A stretch of 64,000 nt of DNA from SMBSF63 sp034003545 (GCA_964447155.1 CAYURM010000005.1:97414-161413), one strand, 5' to 3'. Positions 32,308 to 41,849 are shown, counted from the first letter of the stretch. A program made the numbers and translations. Notes: generated by a model not told the origin, from the letters alone.

Positions 32308-34419
32308 TTGTTGAAACGTTTGAAAATTCCGTTTGAAATCATCCTGATTTTGATCGTGATGGTCGTCACCATCTCGATGGCCGTTCGCCCGCCAAACAGC
32401 GTGATGAACTGGTTCGTCGCTGATGATGTTTTCTATTATTTCAAAACTGCCCAGAACATCGCTGCCGGGAAAGGGGTTACCTTTGACGGTATTTCCCAAT
32501 CCAACGGGTTTCATCCCCTGTGGATGCTGATCTGCATCCCGGTTTTTTCGCTTGCCAACACAGTCAATCTCATTCTTCCCTTGCGCATCATCATCATCGT
32601 GCTGGGACTGTTCAGCGCCGGGACGGGGGTTTTCTTTTTCCGCTTGCTGAAGAAAGCGGTCTCGCCAGAAATTGCGGCGGTCATCTCTCTGGGCTGGGTG
32701 CTTTCGCCCACCGTACATGCCACCGTGACCCGCCTGGGCCTGGAAACTGGCGTCAATGCTTTCTTTATTGTGCTGCTGTTGTATCTTGCGGCCAAATGGG
32801 AAGAGGGACAGCGTTCTGGAGAAACCAGGGGTTGGAAGCCTTTCCTGTGGATGGGGATTGTGGCAGTGCTTGCTCTCTACAGCCGGCTGGATAACAGCTT
32901 CCTGGTGGTGGTGGTGGGCGCGTGGATCGTGTTGCGCGGCAGCCGGATTGACCGCGTACTTTTTACGAGTGAGTTGATCGCCACCGGATTTGCGGCATTC
33001 CTGTCCTTCATGCTGCGGCTGGGGTTGGGGGATGTTTTTTACCAGATGTCCTCCGCATTGGTTTTCATGCTGGTGGGGGCGATGGCGGTGCGGGCCGTGT
33101 TCCATTATGTGTTTGGGTTGTACAATCGCGCGCTTGTGCAGCAAGCGGGTTGGAAAGACCTTGTAATGCGCATAGCCGCATCTTCTGCCGCCGGGACGGC
33201 GGTGATGATCGTGACGGCTCTGGTCATCATCCGTACCGGACGCGTACTCAGCTTCCCGCGCTCGGCTTTGGTGATTGAGCTGGTGCTTTCGATGGTCTTT
33301 GCTCTCGCGCTGCGTTTCATCGTGCGCACATGGGGCGACCGGGTTGCTGCGCAGCCTGCTGCGGGTGGATATGGGCTGAAGCAGGTCTTGCAATTTGCTG
33401 AGCTGCGCCTCGAAAACTGGAAGCAGTTCTTCAGTCGTTTTGCCGCTTACTTCCTGCCGCTGGGTGTTTCGCTGGGTGCGTACATGGCGTATAACCATGC
33501 CAAATTCGGCACCTCCACCCCGGTCAGCGGGCAGATCAAGCGCTGGTGGGGCACCATCTACACCGTGTACGGCCGTCCGAAGGACACCATTTGGGGCGTG
33601 CTGGGCCTCGACATAAACGGTTCCTGGCGGATCATCACCGACCCGATCTATGAATTTGCCAAGACCACGGTAGAGAAACGCGGCCTGGAACCGGGCAGCG
33701 ACCTGTATGACGGCATTGTCATTATAGGGATCGTGCTTGTGCTGGTTGTGACGCTTGCCATTCTGCTTTGGGATCGCAAATACACTGCTGCTGCCTGGAA
33801 GAAACTGGGGCTGCTGCCCCTGTGGGTTGGCAGTATGATCCAGATGGCGAACTACACCATGACGGGGTACGTGGCCGCCAAGGCCTGGTACTGGGTCGGG
33901 CAGATGTTGTTTGTTGCCCTTATTCTGGCGATCATGGCCGAGATCGTCTGGCGTAAATTGCAGGCCACGAAGATCAATAAGACTGCCCTGCAGGCGGTTC
34001 CTGCCCTGGCGGCAGTCATCATGGTGCTGGTGTTTGTTGATTATTCTATCGGGCTTTCTCCCCCTACGGTGACGCCGGAGAATGAAGAAGTTTATCTGGG
34101 CGGCGCGTATGGGCTGGAAAAGTACACTGAACCGGGATCTATCATTGGTTCTACCGGCGGCGGTGTGCTGGGATATTTCACCCAGGATCGCATCATCGTT
34201 AATCTGGATGGCCTGATCAACAGTTATGAGTATTACCAGATGATGCGGGAAGGTACAGCCAGTGCGTACCTGGATGAGATTGGCCTGGATTATCTCTACG
34301 GCGCGCGCTACGTGCTGGAAGAGAGCGAGCCGTACTTCAATACTTTCCACGGCCGCACGGAGTACATCGGCGAGGTGGTGGGGTCTGCGCTGCTGCGTTA
34401 TCTGCCAGCAGAGGAGTAG
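32308..34419 (+). CDS. Large polytopic membrane protein, GT-C glycosyltransferase-like
   Basis: A 703-residue protein with about 12 hydrophobic helices. The first outer loop has WFVADDVFYYFKTAQNIA...DGISQSNGFHPLW: an acidic pair in the first loop, as in GT-C enzymes of the ArnT/PMT (GT39) kind that use polyprenyl-phosphate sugars. The C-terminal ~100 residues are soluble and may lie outside the membrane. The start is a TTG at 32308, seven bases after CAGGAGG; the first in-frame ATG would remove the first helix. It follows the dockerin-cohesin operon but has its own strong ribosome binding site and lies after a terminator. It may glycosylate surface proteins, possibly the Thr/Pro-rich neighbours; this is inference. 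Confidence 0.72.
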   Translation: MLKRLKIPFEIILILIVMVVTISMAVRPPNSVMNWFVADDVFYYFKTAQNIAAGKGVTFDGISQSNGFHPLWMLICIPVFSLANTVNLILPLRIIIIVLGLFSAGTGVFFFRLLKKAVSPEIAAVISLGWVLSPTVHATVTRLGLETGVNAFFIVLLLYLAAKWEEGQRSGETRGWKPFLWMGIVAVLALYSRLDNSFLVVVVGAWIVLRGSRIDRVLFTSELIATGFAAFLSFMLRLGLGDVFYQMSSALVFMLVGAMAVRAVFHYVFGLYNRALVQQAGWKDLVMRIAASSAAGTAVMIVTALVIIRTGRVLSFPRSALVIELVLSMVFALALRFIVRTWGDRVAAQPAAGGYGLKQVLQFAELRLENWKQFFSRFAAYFLPLGVSLGAYMAYNHAKFGTSTPVSGQIKRWWGTIYTVYGRPKDTIWGVLGLDINGSWRIITDPIYEFAKTTVEKRGLEPGSDLYDGIVIIGIVLVLVVTLAILLWDRKYTAAAWKKLGLLPLWVGSMIQMANYTMTGYVAAKAWYWVGQMLFVALILAIMAEIVWRKLQATKINKTALQAVPALAAVIMVLVFVDYSIGLSPPTVTPENEEVYLGGAYGLEKYTEPGSIIGSTGGGVLGYFTQDRIIVNLDGLINSYEYYQMMREGTASAYLDEIGLDYLYGARYVLEESEPYFNTFHGRTEYIGEVVGSALLRYLPAEE

Positions 34420-34425
34420 AAGATT

Positions 34426-34464
34426 ACAGCGGCCGCGCGAAGCGTGGCCGCTGTAGCTTTTTAT
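34426..34464 (+). terminator. Intrinsic terminator after the GT-C-like gene
   Basis: ACAGCGGCC, loop, GGCCGCTGT, then AGCTTTTTA. Good stem and T-run. Confidence 0.8.
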
Positions 34465-34599
34465 ATCCGCAGGTTGGTTGTCCGGGGGATAAATTTTGGA
34501 TCATCGTCAAAAAAACGGAGAAGGCAGGCGCAAGCGTTGCGCGCTTATATTTGTTGGGGTTTTCGTTTGGGAAGGTTGGGGTGACATGATTGTATGTTT

Positions 34600-34660
34600 G
34601 ACGGGGTGCGGACAGGTGACGGGGTGCGGACAGGTCAGGAGACCTGTCCCTACAAAAAAA
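34600..34660 (+). repeat. Tandem GACGGGGTGCGGACAGGT and GACAGGT hairpin
   Basis: GACGGGGTGCGGACAGGT occurs twice in a row, followed by a GACAGGT...ACCTGTC palindrome with CCTACAAAAAAA. Related GACCTGTCCCTAC pieces are at about 9213 and 21247. Confidence 0.6.
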
Positions 34661-34690
34661 GACAGGCTGCCCAAACGGGCAGCCTGGTTG
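34658..34690 (-). terminator. Intrinsic terminator of the decarboxylase operon
   Basis: On the minus strand AGGCTGCCC, loop GTTT, GGGCAGCCT and then GTCTTTTTTT. It directly follows the last gene of the minus-strand operon. Confidence 0.85.
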
Positions 34691-34711
34691 CAAATCAGAA
34701 GCGGTTACTTA

Positions 34712-35830
34712 CTACAAGAATCCCTGCACCAGGGCCAGCAGGAGGCCACCGGCGATGACGCTGCCGAGCTGGCCGGCGGTGTTGGAGCCCATGGCGTGCA
34801 TCAGGATGAAGTTGTGTGGGTCTTCTTCCTGTGCCATTTGGGCAGAAAGACGCCCGGCCATGGGGAAGGCGCTGATGCCGCAGGCCCCGATCAATGGGTT
34901 GATCTTGCCGCCGGTGGCAAAGCTCATCAGTTTGCCGAACATGAGGCCCATCACGGTGTCCAGAATGAAGGCCAGCAAACCGAGGGCGAGGATCATCAGG
35001 GTCTTGGCGTTGAGGAAGCTTTCGGCGACCATGGTGGTACCAATGGCTAACCCCAGAAAGAGGGTGGCAACGTTGATGATCTCGTTTTGGGCGGCTTTGT
35101 CCAGCCGGGCGACCACGCCGCTTTCCTTGAGCAGGTTGCCCAGCATCAGGGTAGCGATCAGCGGGGCTGCATCCGGGGCGATCAGGCTGATGATGACGGT
35201 TACCGCCAGGGGGAAGATGATCACGGCTGCCGGAGAGACTGGGCGCGCACTGTATTCCATGCGGATGGCGCGTTCTTTTTTGGTGGTCAGCAGGCGCATC
35301 ACGGGCGGCTGGATAATGGGGATCAGGCTCATATAGGAGTACGCCGCTACGGCAATCGGCCCCATCAGTTCCGGGGCGAGGATGTTGGTGACGAAGATGG
35401 CCGTCGGGCCGTCAATGGCGCCGATCACGCCGATGGAGGCCGCTTCGTTGAGCGGGAAACCCAGCAGAGTCGCCAGAATGAGGGTGCCGTAGATGCCGAA
35501 TTGACCAGCAGCGCCCAGCAGCACCATGTGCGGCATGGCCAGCAGCGGGCGGAAGTCGATCATCGCCCCCACGCCGATGAAGATCAGCAGCGGAAAAAGC
35601 TCTGTACCGATGCCGAAATCGTAGATGAACTTGAACACACCGTGATCTGCCGACATGCCCAGGTTGGCGAGGATACAGCCGAAGCCGATCGGGAGCAGCA
35701 GGTTGGGCTCGTACTCCTTGACAATTGCCAGAGCGATGAGGATGCCGCCAACCGCCAGCATGACGGCATTGCCCCAGTAGAAATTGGCGAAGCCGCGGGT
35801 GACTTGCTCAAGGATTGAAGTGAAATCCAT
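34712..35830 (-). CDS. mmdB: Na+-translocating decarboxylase beta subunit (OadB/MmdB/GcdB)
   Basis: A 372-residue integral membrane protein of the usual length. It decarboxylates carboxybiotin and pumps Na+ outward. The helix with GVIGAIDGPTAIFVT carries the Asp that in Klebsiella OadB is essential for Na+ movement, and ISAFPMAGRLSAQ plus HAMGSNTAGQLGSVIAGG correspond to the C-terminal conserved helix with Arg and Asn. It is the last gene of a four-gene operon with the biotin carrier, the small membrane subunit and the carboxyltransferase. Since the carboxyltransferase is of the acyl-CoA type, the pump is more likely for methylmalonyl-CoA (or a related acyl-CoA) than oxaloacetate. Confidence 0.92.
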   Translation of the reverse strand: MDFTSILEQVTRGFANFYWGNAVMLAVGGILIALAIVKEYEPNLLLPIGFGCILANLGMSADHGVFKFIYDFGIGTELFPLLIFIGVGAMIDFRPLLAMPHMVLLGAAGQFGIYGTLILATLLGFPLNEAASIGVIGAIDGPTAIFVTNILAPELMGPIAVAAYSYMSLIPIIQPPVMRLLTTKKERAIRMEYSARPVSPAAVIIFPLAVTVIISLIAPDAAPLIATLMLGNLLKESGVVARLDKAAQNEIINVATLFLGLAIGTTMVAESFLNAKTLMILALGLLAFILDTVMGLMFGKLMSFATGGKINPLIGACGISAFPMAGRLSAQMAQEEDPHNFILMHAMGSNTAGQLGSVIAGGLLLALVQGFL

Positions 35831-35843
35831 TTTGGCCTCTTTC

Positions 35844-36281
35844 TCAGTCGCTGAATTCCATCAGCGGCTGGCCGTGTTTGACTTGATCGCCGGGATGCAC
35901 GTGAATGCGGGCGATCTTGCCGTCACGGCTGGCACGGATGGCGTTGTTCATTTTCATCGCTTCCAGGATTAACAATTCCTGACCGTTTTGGATGGTATCC
36001 CCTTCATGAACGCTGAGGGAAAGGATTACACCCGGGATGGGGGCGGTCACCGTCCTGGCACCGCCCTGTACCGGAGCTGCTGCGGTCACCGGCACCGCCG
36101 GGGTAGAGGACACCGGGGCAGAGGATACCGGCGCCAGGCTGTTTTGGCTGACTGCCGTCTGAGCATCTTCCGGCCAGACTTCAAAGGTTTCGCCGTCGAT
36201 GACCGCCAGGATGGGGCGGCATTTCAGGTCAGGGATATCCACTTCATAGGTTTGGTTGTCGACTTTGACACGGATTTTCAT
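35844..36281 (-). CDS. mmdC: Biotin carrier subunit of the decarboxylase
   Basis: A 145-residue protein starting MKIRVKVDNQTYEVDIPD, with GAGGTGG before ATG 36281. An N-terminal ~45-residue beta domain and an Ala/Pro/Val-rich flexible linker (residues ~55-80) lead to the biotinyl domain; LEAMKMNN holds the Lys (near residue 110) that carries biotin. It shuttles CO2 from the carboxyltransferase to the membrane subunit. The longer reading frame upstream (to 36605) overlaps the next gene and does not look like protein; it was discarded. Confidence 0.92.
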   Translation of the reverse strand: MKIRVKVDNQTYEVDIPDLKCRPILAVIDGETFEVWPEDAQTAVSQNSLAPVSSAPVSSTPAVPVTAAAPVQGGARTVTAPIPGVILSLSVHEGDTIQNGQELLILEAMKMNNAIRASRDGKIARIHVHPGDQVKHGQPLMEFSD

Positions 36282-36316
36282 GCAAGCCACCTCAATGGTT
36301 TGATCAAATTGTCGGT

Positions 36317-36628
36317 TTATTGATTCCAGGAAGCCCGCTGCCACGCGCTCAACTCGGTGGACAGGGGTGCGGGGGACACAGCGACACGGGAATTTTGCAT
36401 TGCCAGGGCGGCGGCGGCTGCGGCTGCGGCGGCCCGGCGTTTGCGGTCGCTGCGAATGGTTGGGGGATCCGCTTCCGGCACTGTTTCCCCTTCTGCCGCT
36501 TCGCCTTTGTCTCTGGGGGTCGTGATCCGCACCAGCAATTCCATGCTGCCCCACAGGATGACAATGGCGGCGAAGATTAAGACAATGCCGACCAGGGTGA
36601 TCCACAGGGAAATTGTCAAAGGACTCAT
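36317..36628 (-). CDS. mmdD: Small membrane subunit of the decarboxylase (OadG/MmdD-like)
   Basis: A 103-residue protein with one N-terminal transmembrane helix (ISLWITLVGIVLIFAAIVILWG, residues ~5-27) followed by a charged and Ala-rich stretch (KRRAAAAAAAAALAM, residues ~62-78). This helix-plus-tail form, and the place between the carboxyltransferase and biotin genes, fit OadG/MmdD, which helps assemble the complex. AGGAGAG precedes the ATG. Sequence similarity in this family is low, so position carries much of the argument. Confidence 0.8.
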   Translation of the reverse strand: MSPLTISLWITLVGIVLIFAAIVILWGSMELLVRITTPRDKGEAAEGETVPEADPPTIRSDRKRRAAAAAAAAALAMQNSRVAVSPAPLSTELSAWQRASWNQ

Positions 36629-36639
36629 CGGTCTCTCCT

Positions 36640-38190
36640 TTAGACGGGCATGTTGCCGTGTTTGCGCGGCAGGCTCTGCACCCGTTTGTTGCGCAGGGTC
36701 TGCAAGGCAGCCACGATCATCGGGCGGGTTTCTTTGGGTTCGATCACGTCATCAATGAAACCAGCTTTGGCAGAAGCGTAGGGGTTGAGGAACAGATTTT
36801 GATATTCCTGGGTAACCTTTTTGCGTTCTGCTTCAGAATCTTCGGCGGCCTTGATTTGCTTGTGGAAGAGGATGTTGGCGGCCCCTTCTGCACCCATCAC
36901 GGCGATCTCGGCACTCGGCCAGGCATAGGTAACGTCCGTATCCATGTATTTGCTGCTCATGGCGATGTAGGCGCCGCCGTAGGCTTTGCGGGTAACGATG
37001 GAGATCTTCGGGTTGGTGGCATTCGCATAGGCGTAAAGGATTTTGGCGCCGTGGCGGATGACGCCGCCGTGTTCCTGGTTGATGCCGGGCAGGAAGCCGG
37101 GTGAATCGACGAAGGTTACCAGGGGGATATTGAAACTGTCGCAGAAGCGCACAAAGCGGGCGATTTTGTCGGCAGCGTCAATGTCGAGCGAGCCTGCCAG
37201 AACGCTGGGTTCCTGCCCGACAATGCCGACGGCGTAACCGCCGATGCGGGCCAGACCGATCAAGGCGTTCTGGGCATAGGTGGATTGCAATTCGAGGAAA
37301 GAGCATTTGTCTACTACCATCTCTACGACATCGTGCATGCGATACGGGGTGCGCGGATCAAGGGGGATGATCGCATTGAGGGCTTCTTCCATGCGGTTGG
37401 GGTCATCCACGGGGGCTGCATAGGGCGGGGTTTCCATGTTGTTGTTGGGCAGGTAGCTGACCAGCCGGCGGGCGAGGGCCAGGGCGTCCTGGTCGCTGGG
37501 GGCAGCCATGTGGGCGATGCCGCTGATGCCGAGGTGGGTGGCTGCGCCTCCCAGGCTTTCCTGATCCGTCTCTTCGCCGGTGACCGATTTGATCACTTGC
37601 GGGCCGGTGAGGAACATGTAGGATTGCTTCTCGACCATGATGATGAAGTCCTGAAGGGCCGGAGAATAGGCCGCGCCGCCGGCGCAGGGACCCATCACCA
37701 GGCTGATTTGCGGAATGACACCGGAATACTGCGCATTGCGGCGGAAAACTTCAGCGTATCCACCCAGGCTGTGAATGCCTTCCTGAATGCGCGCGCCGCC
37801 GGAATCAATCATCCCGATCACCGGGGTGCCGTTGCTCGCGGCGAGGTCCATCACGTGGCTGATCTTCTGACCGTGCATTTCTCCCAGCGAGCCGCCAATG
37901 ACGGTGAAGTCCTGGGCATAAACGTAGATGGTGCGGCCATCGATCTGACCGTAGCCAGTGACCACACCATCGCCGAGGAGCTTTTCATCGTCCAGTTCCA
38001 GATCATGTTGACGTGCCATGACAAACGGATCCAGTTCATGGAAAGTGCCGGGATCCACAAGGAGGTCGATCCGTTCGCGGGCAGTCAGCTTGCCTTTGGC
38101 ATGCTGTTTTTCAATCCGCTTTTCGCCGCCGCCGAGGCGCGATTTCTTGCGTTTTTCACGCAATTCCAAAATTCGGGGATCTTCGGGCAT
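36640..38190 (-). CDS. mmdA: Acyl-CoA carboxyltransferase, methylmalonyl-CoA decarboxylase alpha subunit
   Basis: A 516-residue carboxyltransferase of the PccB/MmdA family, full length. It moves the carboxyl group from (methyl)malonyl-CoA to biotin. Both crotonase-like halves are seen: an N-terminal half with ARERIDLLVDPGTFHELD, YAQDFTVIGGSLGEMHGQKI, SGGARIQEG and GPCAGGAAYSPALQDF; a C-terminal half with FVDSPGFLPGINQEHGG and RKAYGGAYIAMSSK. AAGGA lies before the ATG. With the three following genes it forms a Na+ pump that saves energy of decarboxylation, suited to an anaerobe fermenting through succinate and propionyl-CoA. Confidence 0.92.
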   Translation of the reverse strand: MPEDPRILELREKRKKSRLGGGEKRIEKQHAKGKLTARERIDLLVDPGTFHELDPFVMARQHDLELDDEKLLGDGVVTGYGQIDGRTIYVYAQDFTVIGGSLGEMHGQKISHVMDLAASNGTPVIGMIDSGGARIQEGIHSLGGYAEVFRRNAQYSGVIPQISLVMGPCAGGAAYSPALQDFIIMVEKQSYMFLTGPQVIKSVTGEETDQESLGGAATHLGISGIAHMAAPSDQDALALARRLVSYLPNNNMETPPYAAPVDDPNRMEEALNAIIPLDPRTPYRMHDVVEMVVDKCSFLELQSTYAQNALIGLARIGGYAVGIVGQEPSVLAGSLDIDAADKIARFVRFCDSFNIPLVTFVDSPGFLPGINQEHGGVIRHGAKILYAYANATNPKISIVTRKAYGGAYIAMSSKYMDTDVTYAWPSAEIAVMGAEGAANILFHKQIKAAEDSEAERKKVTQEYQNLFLNPYASAKAGFIDDVIEPKETRPMIVAALQTLRNKRVQSLPRKHGNMPV

Positions 38191-38302
38191 ACGCGTTCCT
38201 TATCGAGATGAGAAATGGGTGAAGTGAATAGACGAATGATGCCTGAACATTGTCAGGCAAATTCAATTTTTAAATTCTAACATAAATTAGTTTTAAAATC
38301 AC

Positions 38303-39118
38303 TTATAAATCGGTGGGCAATCCCCTCTCAAGCCATTCCAGCAATTCCTCCAGCCAGGCGCGCACCGCGCGGGGCGAGGGCAGGCGGTAGCTTGCCTGGG
38401 TGACACGTTCCTGGGCTGCCACCACAATTGGAATCCCGCCGTGTTGCTTGATAGCTGCAAAGGCAAGTTCATCTTTGTCGTCATCGCCGAGATAAACCGG
38501 GATACTGTCCGGCACAGGGTCGTGTTCCAGGATAAAGTCAATCGCTTCTGGTTTGGCGGCAGTGACGGGACAGATTTCCAGAAATTTGCTCCCGCCAAGT
38601 AAATGCAGCATATTTTCTGACGGATATTTTTCTGAAAGCAGGCCTGCTTTGGCAAGTACATTTTCGGCTTCCTGATCCCCTGCCAGGCGCGCATGAATGG
38701 CTAAAGACCAGCCTTTGTCTTCAAGATAAAAATTTTGATTGTCTCCCAGCAGTTTTTCCCAGTCTGGTTTGAGTTTTTCAAGCGTTGGGCGCACGGTCTC
38801 ATAGTCCAGCACATCTTTTCGGATTCCATCAGGCGTTTGCATCTCCAGGCCATACGTGCCGGCCAGCCAGATGCCCTTGATAGGGGCCAATGCGATGATA
38901 TGCGCCAAACGACGGCCGCTGACGATGGCTGTGTGGATGTGCGGGTGTTGGGTGAGGCGGGACAGCAAGTCGACCAGTTCAGCATCTGGCTGGACAACGT
39001 CTGGATTGGGAGCAAAATCTGCCAGTGTGCCATCGTAATCCAGAAAAAGCCAGATATGCTGGCCGGGTTTCAGGTTGGCAAAAATAACATGCGGAGGTTG
39101 GATGTCAGGATATTTCAT
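38303..39118 (-). CDS. otsB: Trehalose-6-phosphate phosphatase
   Basis: A 271-residue HAD-superfamily phosphatase. LFLDYDGTLADFAP (residues ~24-37) has the nucleophile Asp; TAIVSGRRLAHI and YLGDDDKDELAFAA (the metal-binding acidic motif) complete the active site. It removes phosphate from trehalose 6-phosphate. The start overlaps the stop of the GT4 gene (ATGA), making it the last gene of a four-gene minus-strand operon with otsA. Confidence 0.9.
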   Translation of the reverse strand: MKYPDIQPPHVIFANLKPGQHIWLFLDYDGTLADFAPNPDVVQPDAELVDLLSRLTQHPHIHTAIVSGRRLAHIIALAPIKGIWLAGTYGLEMQTPDGIRKDVLDYETVRPTLEKLKPDWEKLLGDNQNFYLEDKGWSLAIHARLAGDQEAENVLAKAGLLSEKYPSENMLHLLGGSKFLEICPVTAAKPEAIDFILEHDPVPDSIPVYLGDDDKDELAFAAIKQHGGIPIVVAAQERVTQASYRLPSPRAVRAWLEELLEWLERGLPTDL

Positions 39119-40368
39119 GCATCTTCTTTCAGTAAAGGGACAATTTTCTGGGTAAAAAGGGCCTGCCAGGTGTAGTTCAGCCGAACGCGCCGCCGGAAGC
39201 GGCTGAGCGGGTTGTCTTCGATCAGCCGGCTCAGGGTGTCCGCTGTTTTTTGCGGTGGCTGTGCGGGGTCAAATTGTACGATGTCTGCTTTGCCAATTTC
39301 AACCGCAGCGGGGACAGGCGAGCACATCACCGGAATGCCGGCAAATCCGGCTTCCAAAACTGGCATGCCAAAGCCTTCACGGTGGCTGGGCATAAACATG
39401 ACATCACTAATGCGGAAGAGGTCTCCCACAACTTGATCGCTAATGGTGAAAGGTTGTTCAGGGTCAGGACCGCATTCATAGATAAAGCGCATCTGTTTTT
39501 CCAGGCCCAGCGCGTGGCGCTGGTCTTTCAGGGATTGAAAATAGGCTATGTTTGAACTGCTGTGGGGGTCGGGCGGGCCGGTTACAACCAGGCGCGGGTT
39601 TTGGTATTTGTCCTGTAATGCCTTTAAGACCTGTAAGGCATATTCAATATTCTTGGCCTGCGTAACCCGAACGGGCATGAGGATATTCAGATCGCTGTCC
39701 AGCAGGCCCAGTTTTTCGCTCAGTTCTTCCCCTGTGGGGGAAATGCCCAACAGGCTGTATGGTTCAACGCCATTGTGGACGACATGCACCCTCTCCGGCG
39801 ATATCTTCAGCAGCCCGCAAAGCTCTTCCTGCCGCTTTTCGGAAACGGTTACATAGGTGATGCCTTGATGAAACTGGCGTAATAGATCCCAGGGATAGCC
39901 CTGATGCACCTTGCTGCGTGAATTGGGGCTGGTCCAGGTCAGGTCATGCGTCCAGGCAATTACAGGGGGGGCTTTGCCCTCCTGAATTAATTGGGTCAGG
40001 GCCGCCGTCAGGGGCAGGTTGAAGTGTTTGCTGAAAATATTATGAACGATGAGATGATCGATCTCTTTCAATACAGGGATCAGCAAATTTTTGATTTGCT
40101 GGACCAACGATTCGAAATTGTGCGGCAGATGGCCTTGCTCAAGTGTCTGGCTGGCTTGCAGGATGTCTTCCTGCTGGCTATCGATCAATGGCAGAAATGT
40201 GCCCGCGCAGGAGTCCGGCAGGGCGGAAGAATCGCCGCGCCCCGCAATGACATGCACTGCATATCCGTTTTTTAACAAAACTTTTGCCTGGGCCTGAATA
40301 ACTGCTTCCACTCCCCCAATGACCGGCGGAGCGGAGTAATGCAGGATTGCGATGTGCTTTTTTTTCAT
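39115..40368 (-). CDS. GT4 glycosyltransferase in the trehalose operon
   Basis: A 417-residue GT-B glycosyltransferase. HYSAPPVIGGVEAVIQAQAKVL at the N-terminus, HNGVEPYSLLG, PVRVTQAKNIEYALQVL and MPSHREGFGMPVLEAGFAGIPVM (with the E-x7-E nucleotide-sugar site) show the GT4 family. I start at ATG 40368, which overlaps the otsA stop by four bases; an ATG at 40383 in frame lies inside otsA. Its place between otsA and otsB suggests action on trehalose or another compatible solute, or as a second route such as TreT or a sucrose-type synthase; sequence does not decide. Confidence 0.82.
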   Translation of the reverse strand: MKKKHIAILHYSAPPVIGGVEAVIQAQAKVLLKNGYAVHVIAGRGDSSALPDSCAGTFLPLIDSQQEDILQASQTLEQGHLPHNFESLVQQIKNLLIPVLKEIDHLIVHNIFSKHFNLPLTAALTQLIQEGKAPPVIAWTHDLTWTSPNSRSKVHQGYPWDLLRQFHQGITYVTVSEKRQEELCGLLKISPERVHVVHNGVEPYSLLGISPTGEELSEKLGLLDSDLNILMPVRVTQAKNIEYALQVLKALQDKYQNPRLVVTGPPDPHSSSNIAYFQSLKDQRHALGLEKQMRFIYECGPDPEQPFTISDQVVGDLFRISDVMFMPSHREGFGMPVLEAGFAGIPVMCSPVPAAVEIGKADIVQFDPAQPPQKTADTLSRLIEDNPLSRFRRRVRLNYTWQALFTQKIVPLLKEDA

Positions 40369-41849
40369 CCATCCATCTCCCACAGGTTAAGGTCTTTGAG
40401 GGTGGTCAGCTGCGCGTTTAACCAGGCGTTAATATCATTGGTTTCTACGTTATTGCGCAAAAAATTAGCGCGTTTTTGCTTCTCGCGGTCGTTCATGATC
40501 AAGCCCTGGTGCATGGCTTTGGCAGTGGCATAAATATCACAAGGGGAAATGACGAGAGCCCCTTTGCCCAATTGCTGGCAGGCTCCCGTTTGTTCTGAAA
40601 GCACCAGTACGCCATTACGGCGGTTGATGATGGGGCCTTCTTTCGCAACCAGATTCATCCCGTCGGCAATGGCATTCACCAGCAGCACATCATATTCTTT
40701 CATCGCCGCAACAGCACGGGGATAGTTGTTGCCAACCAAAAGCCGCACAGGTTCCCATTCGCTGCTGCCATAATTGGCATTGATCCTGCCGGCTGCTGCC
40801 ATCAGTTCATCCAGATAGTCCTGATATTCAATCACCTCCAGCCGGGAGGGGATCAACAGGGCCAGGAAAGTGACCTGTCCGCGATGTTCCGGGTACAGCT
40901 CCAGCATTTCTTCGAATGCCTGGAAGCCGCGGATAATATTTTTGCTGGGTTCAATTCGTTCGATGCGCAGGATTAATTTTTTGTCCCCAAAGTTTTCCTT
41001 AAAGTCATTTTCGAAGGATATCGTTTCCGGTTCTTCTGCCAACCGCCGGATCGCATTGACGTCAATTGAGATGGGAAAATCGCGCACATGGGTGATGGCC
41101 TTTTTGTAGCGCACCGTCATCCGGCGGAAGTTGACGCGTGCACTGGGGAGGTAACTTTGACAGGTACGCAGAAAATTAAGTGCGTCGCCTTTGGTTTGAA
41201 AGCCCAGCAAATCGACGGCACACAGGCTGTCCAGAATGGCCTGGCGCATTCTGGGCGGCAAGATACCCCAATATTCCGGCCCCGGCCAGGGGATGTGAAC
41301 AAAATGCAGAATTTTTGATTTTTTATTTTTAAAAAGATTGCGCAATTTACGCGCGGTTAAATAAAGATGATAGTCCTGGATCATGATCAAGGCATTTTGT
41401 TCATTTTGCTCCAGGATTTCATGGATCGCTTCGGCAAACAATTGATTGACAACGATATACCCATTATCCCAGGCTTCCCAGGTGTTGCGGTCAATGACGG
41501 GGTCTCTGGAGACATCCCACATGGAATGCTGTAAAAACCACAAGATGGGGTTGGTGATTTGATTGTAGTAGCCATCATAGGCTTGTTCATCGGGTGTGAT
41601 GAATTTGATGAACAAGGATTTTTCATCCGGTCCGGTATCTAATTGCCCTTCTTGCCAGCGGGAATCTTCCGGGGTCATGGCACAGGAAACCCAGGTTACG
41701 TCAATATGGCTGGTTAGTCCGCTCAATGCGGTTACCAGTCCCCCGCTGCCGCGTTCCATGATGATTTCGCCATTCTCATCATGGCTAAAGGACACAGGAC
41801 CACGATTGGAAGCAATGATCATGAAAGGTTGCTGCGGTATTTCTTTCAT
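40365..41849 (-). CDS. otsA: Trehalose-6-phosphate synthase (GT20)
   Basis: A 494-residue GT20 enzyme of normal length that joins UDP- or ADP-glucose and glucose 6-phosphate. IIASNRGPVSFSHDENG and GSGGLVTAL at the N-terminus form the acceptor site; HFVHIPWPGPEYWGILPP, RIEPSKNIIRG and NAIADGMNLVAKEGPIIN are the well-kept donor motifs. AAAGGAGG precedes ATG 41849, inside the 3' end of the upstream hydrolase gene, with which it overlaps by four bases. Confidence 0.92.
   Translation of the reverse strand: MKEIPQQPFMIIASNRGPVSFSHDENGEIIMERGSGGLVTALSGLTSHIDVTWVSCAMTPEDSRWQEGQLDTGPDEKSLFIKFITPDEQAYDGYYNQITNPILWFLQHSMWDVSRDPVIDRNTWEAWDNGYIVVNQLFAEAIHEILEQNEQNALIMIQDYHLYLTARKLRNLFKNKKSKILHFVHIPWPGPEYWGILPPRMRQAILDSLCAVDLLGFQTKGDALNFLRTCQSYLPSARVNFRRMTVRYKKAITHVRDFPISIDVNAIRRLAEEPETISFENDFKENFGDKKLILRIERIEPSKNIIRGFQAFEEMLELYPEHRGQVTFLALLIPSRLEVIEYQDYLDELMAAAGRINANYGSSEWEPVRLLVGNNYPRAVAAMKEYDVLLVNAIADGMNLVAKEGPIINRRNGVLVLSEQTGACQQLGKGALVISPCDIYATAKAMHQGLIMNDREKQKRANFLRNNVETNDINAWLNAQLTTLKDLNLWEMDG

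Noticed and set aside
35844..36605. 253-residue version of the biotin carrier
   Set aside because: The extra N-terminal part is the other frame of the small membrane subunit gene; the start at 36281 has a good ribosome binding site.
34755..38211. Long plus-strand frames opposite the decarboxylase operon
   Set aside because: They are antisense shadows of conserved genes and have no recognisable protein features.
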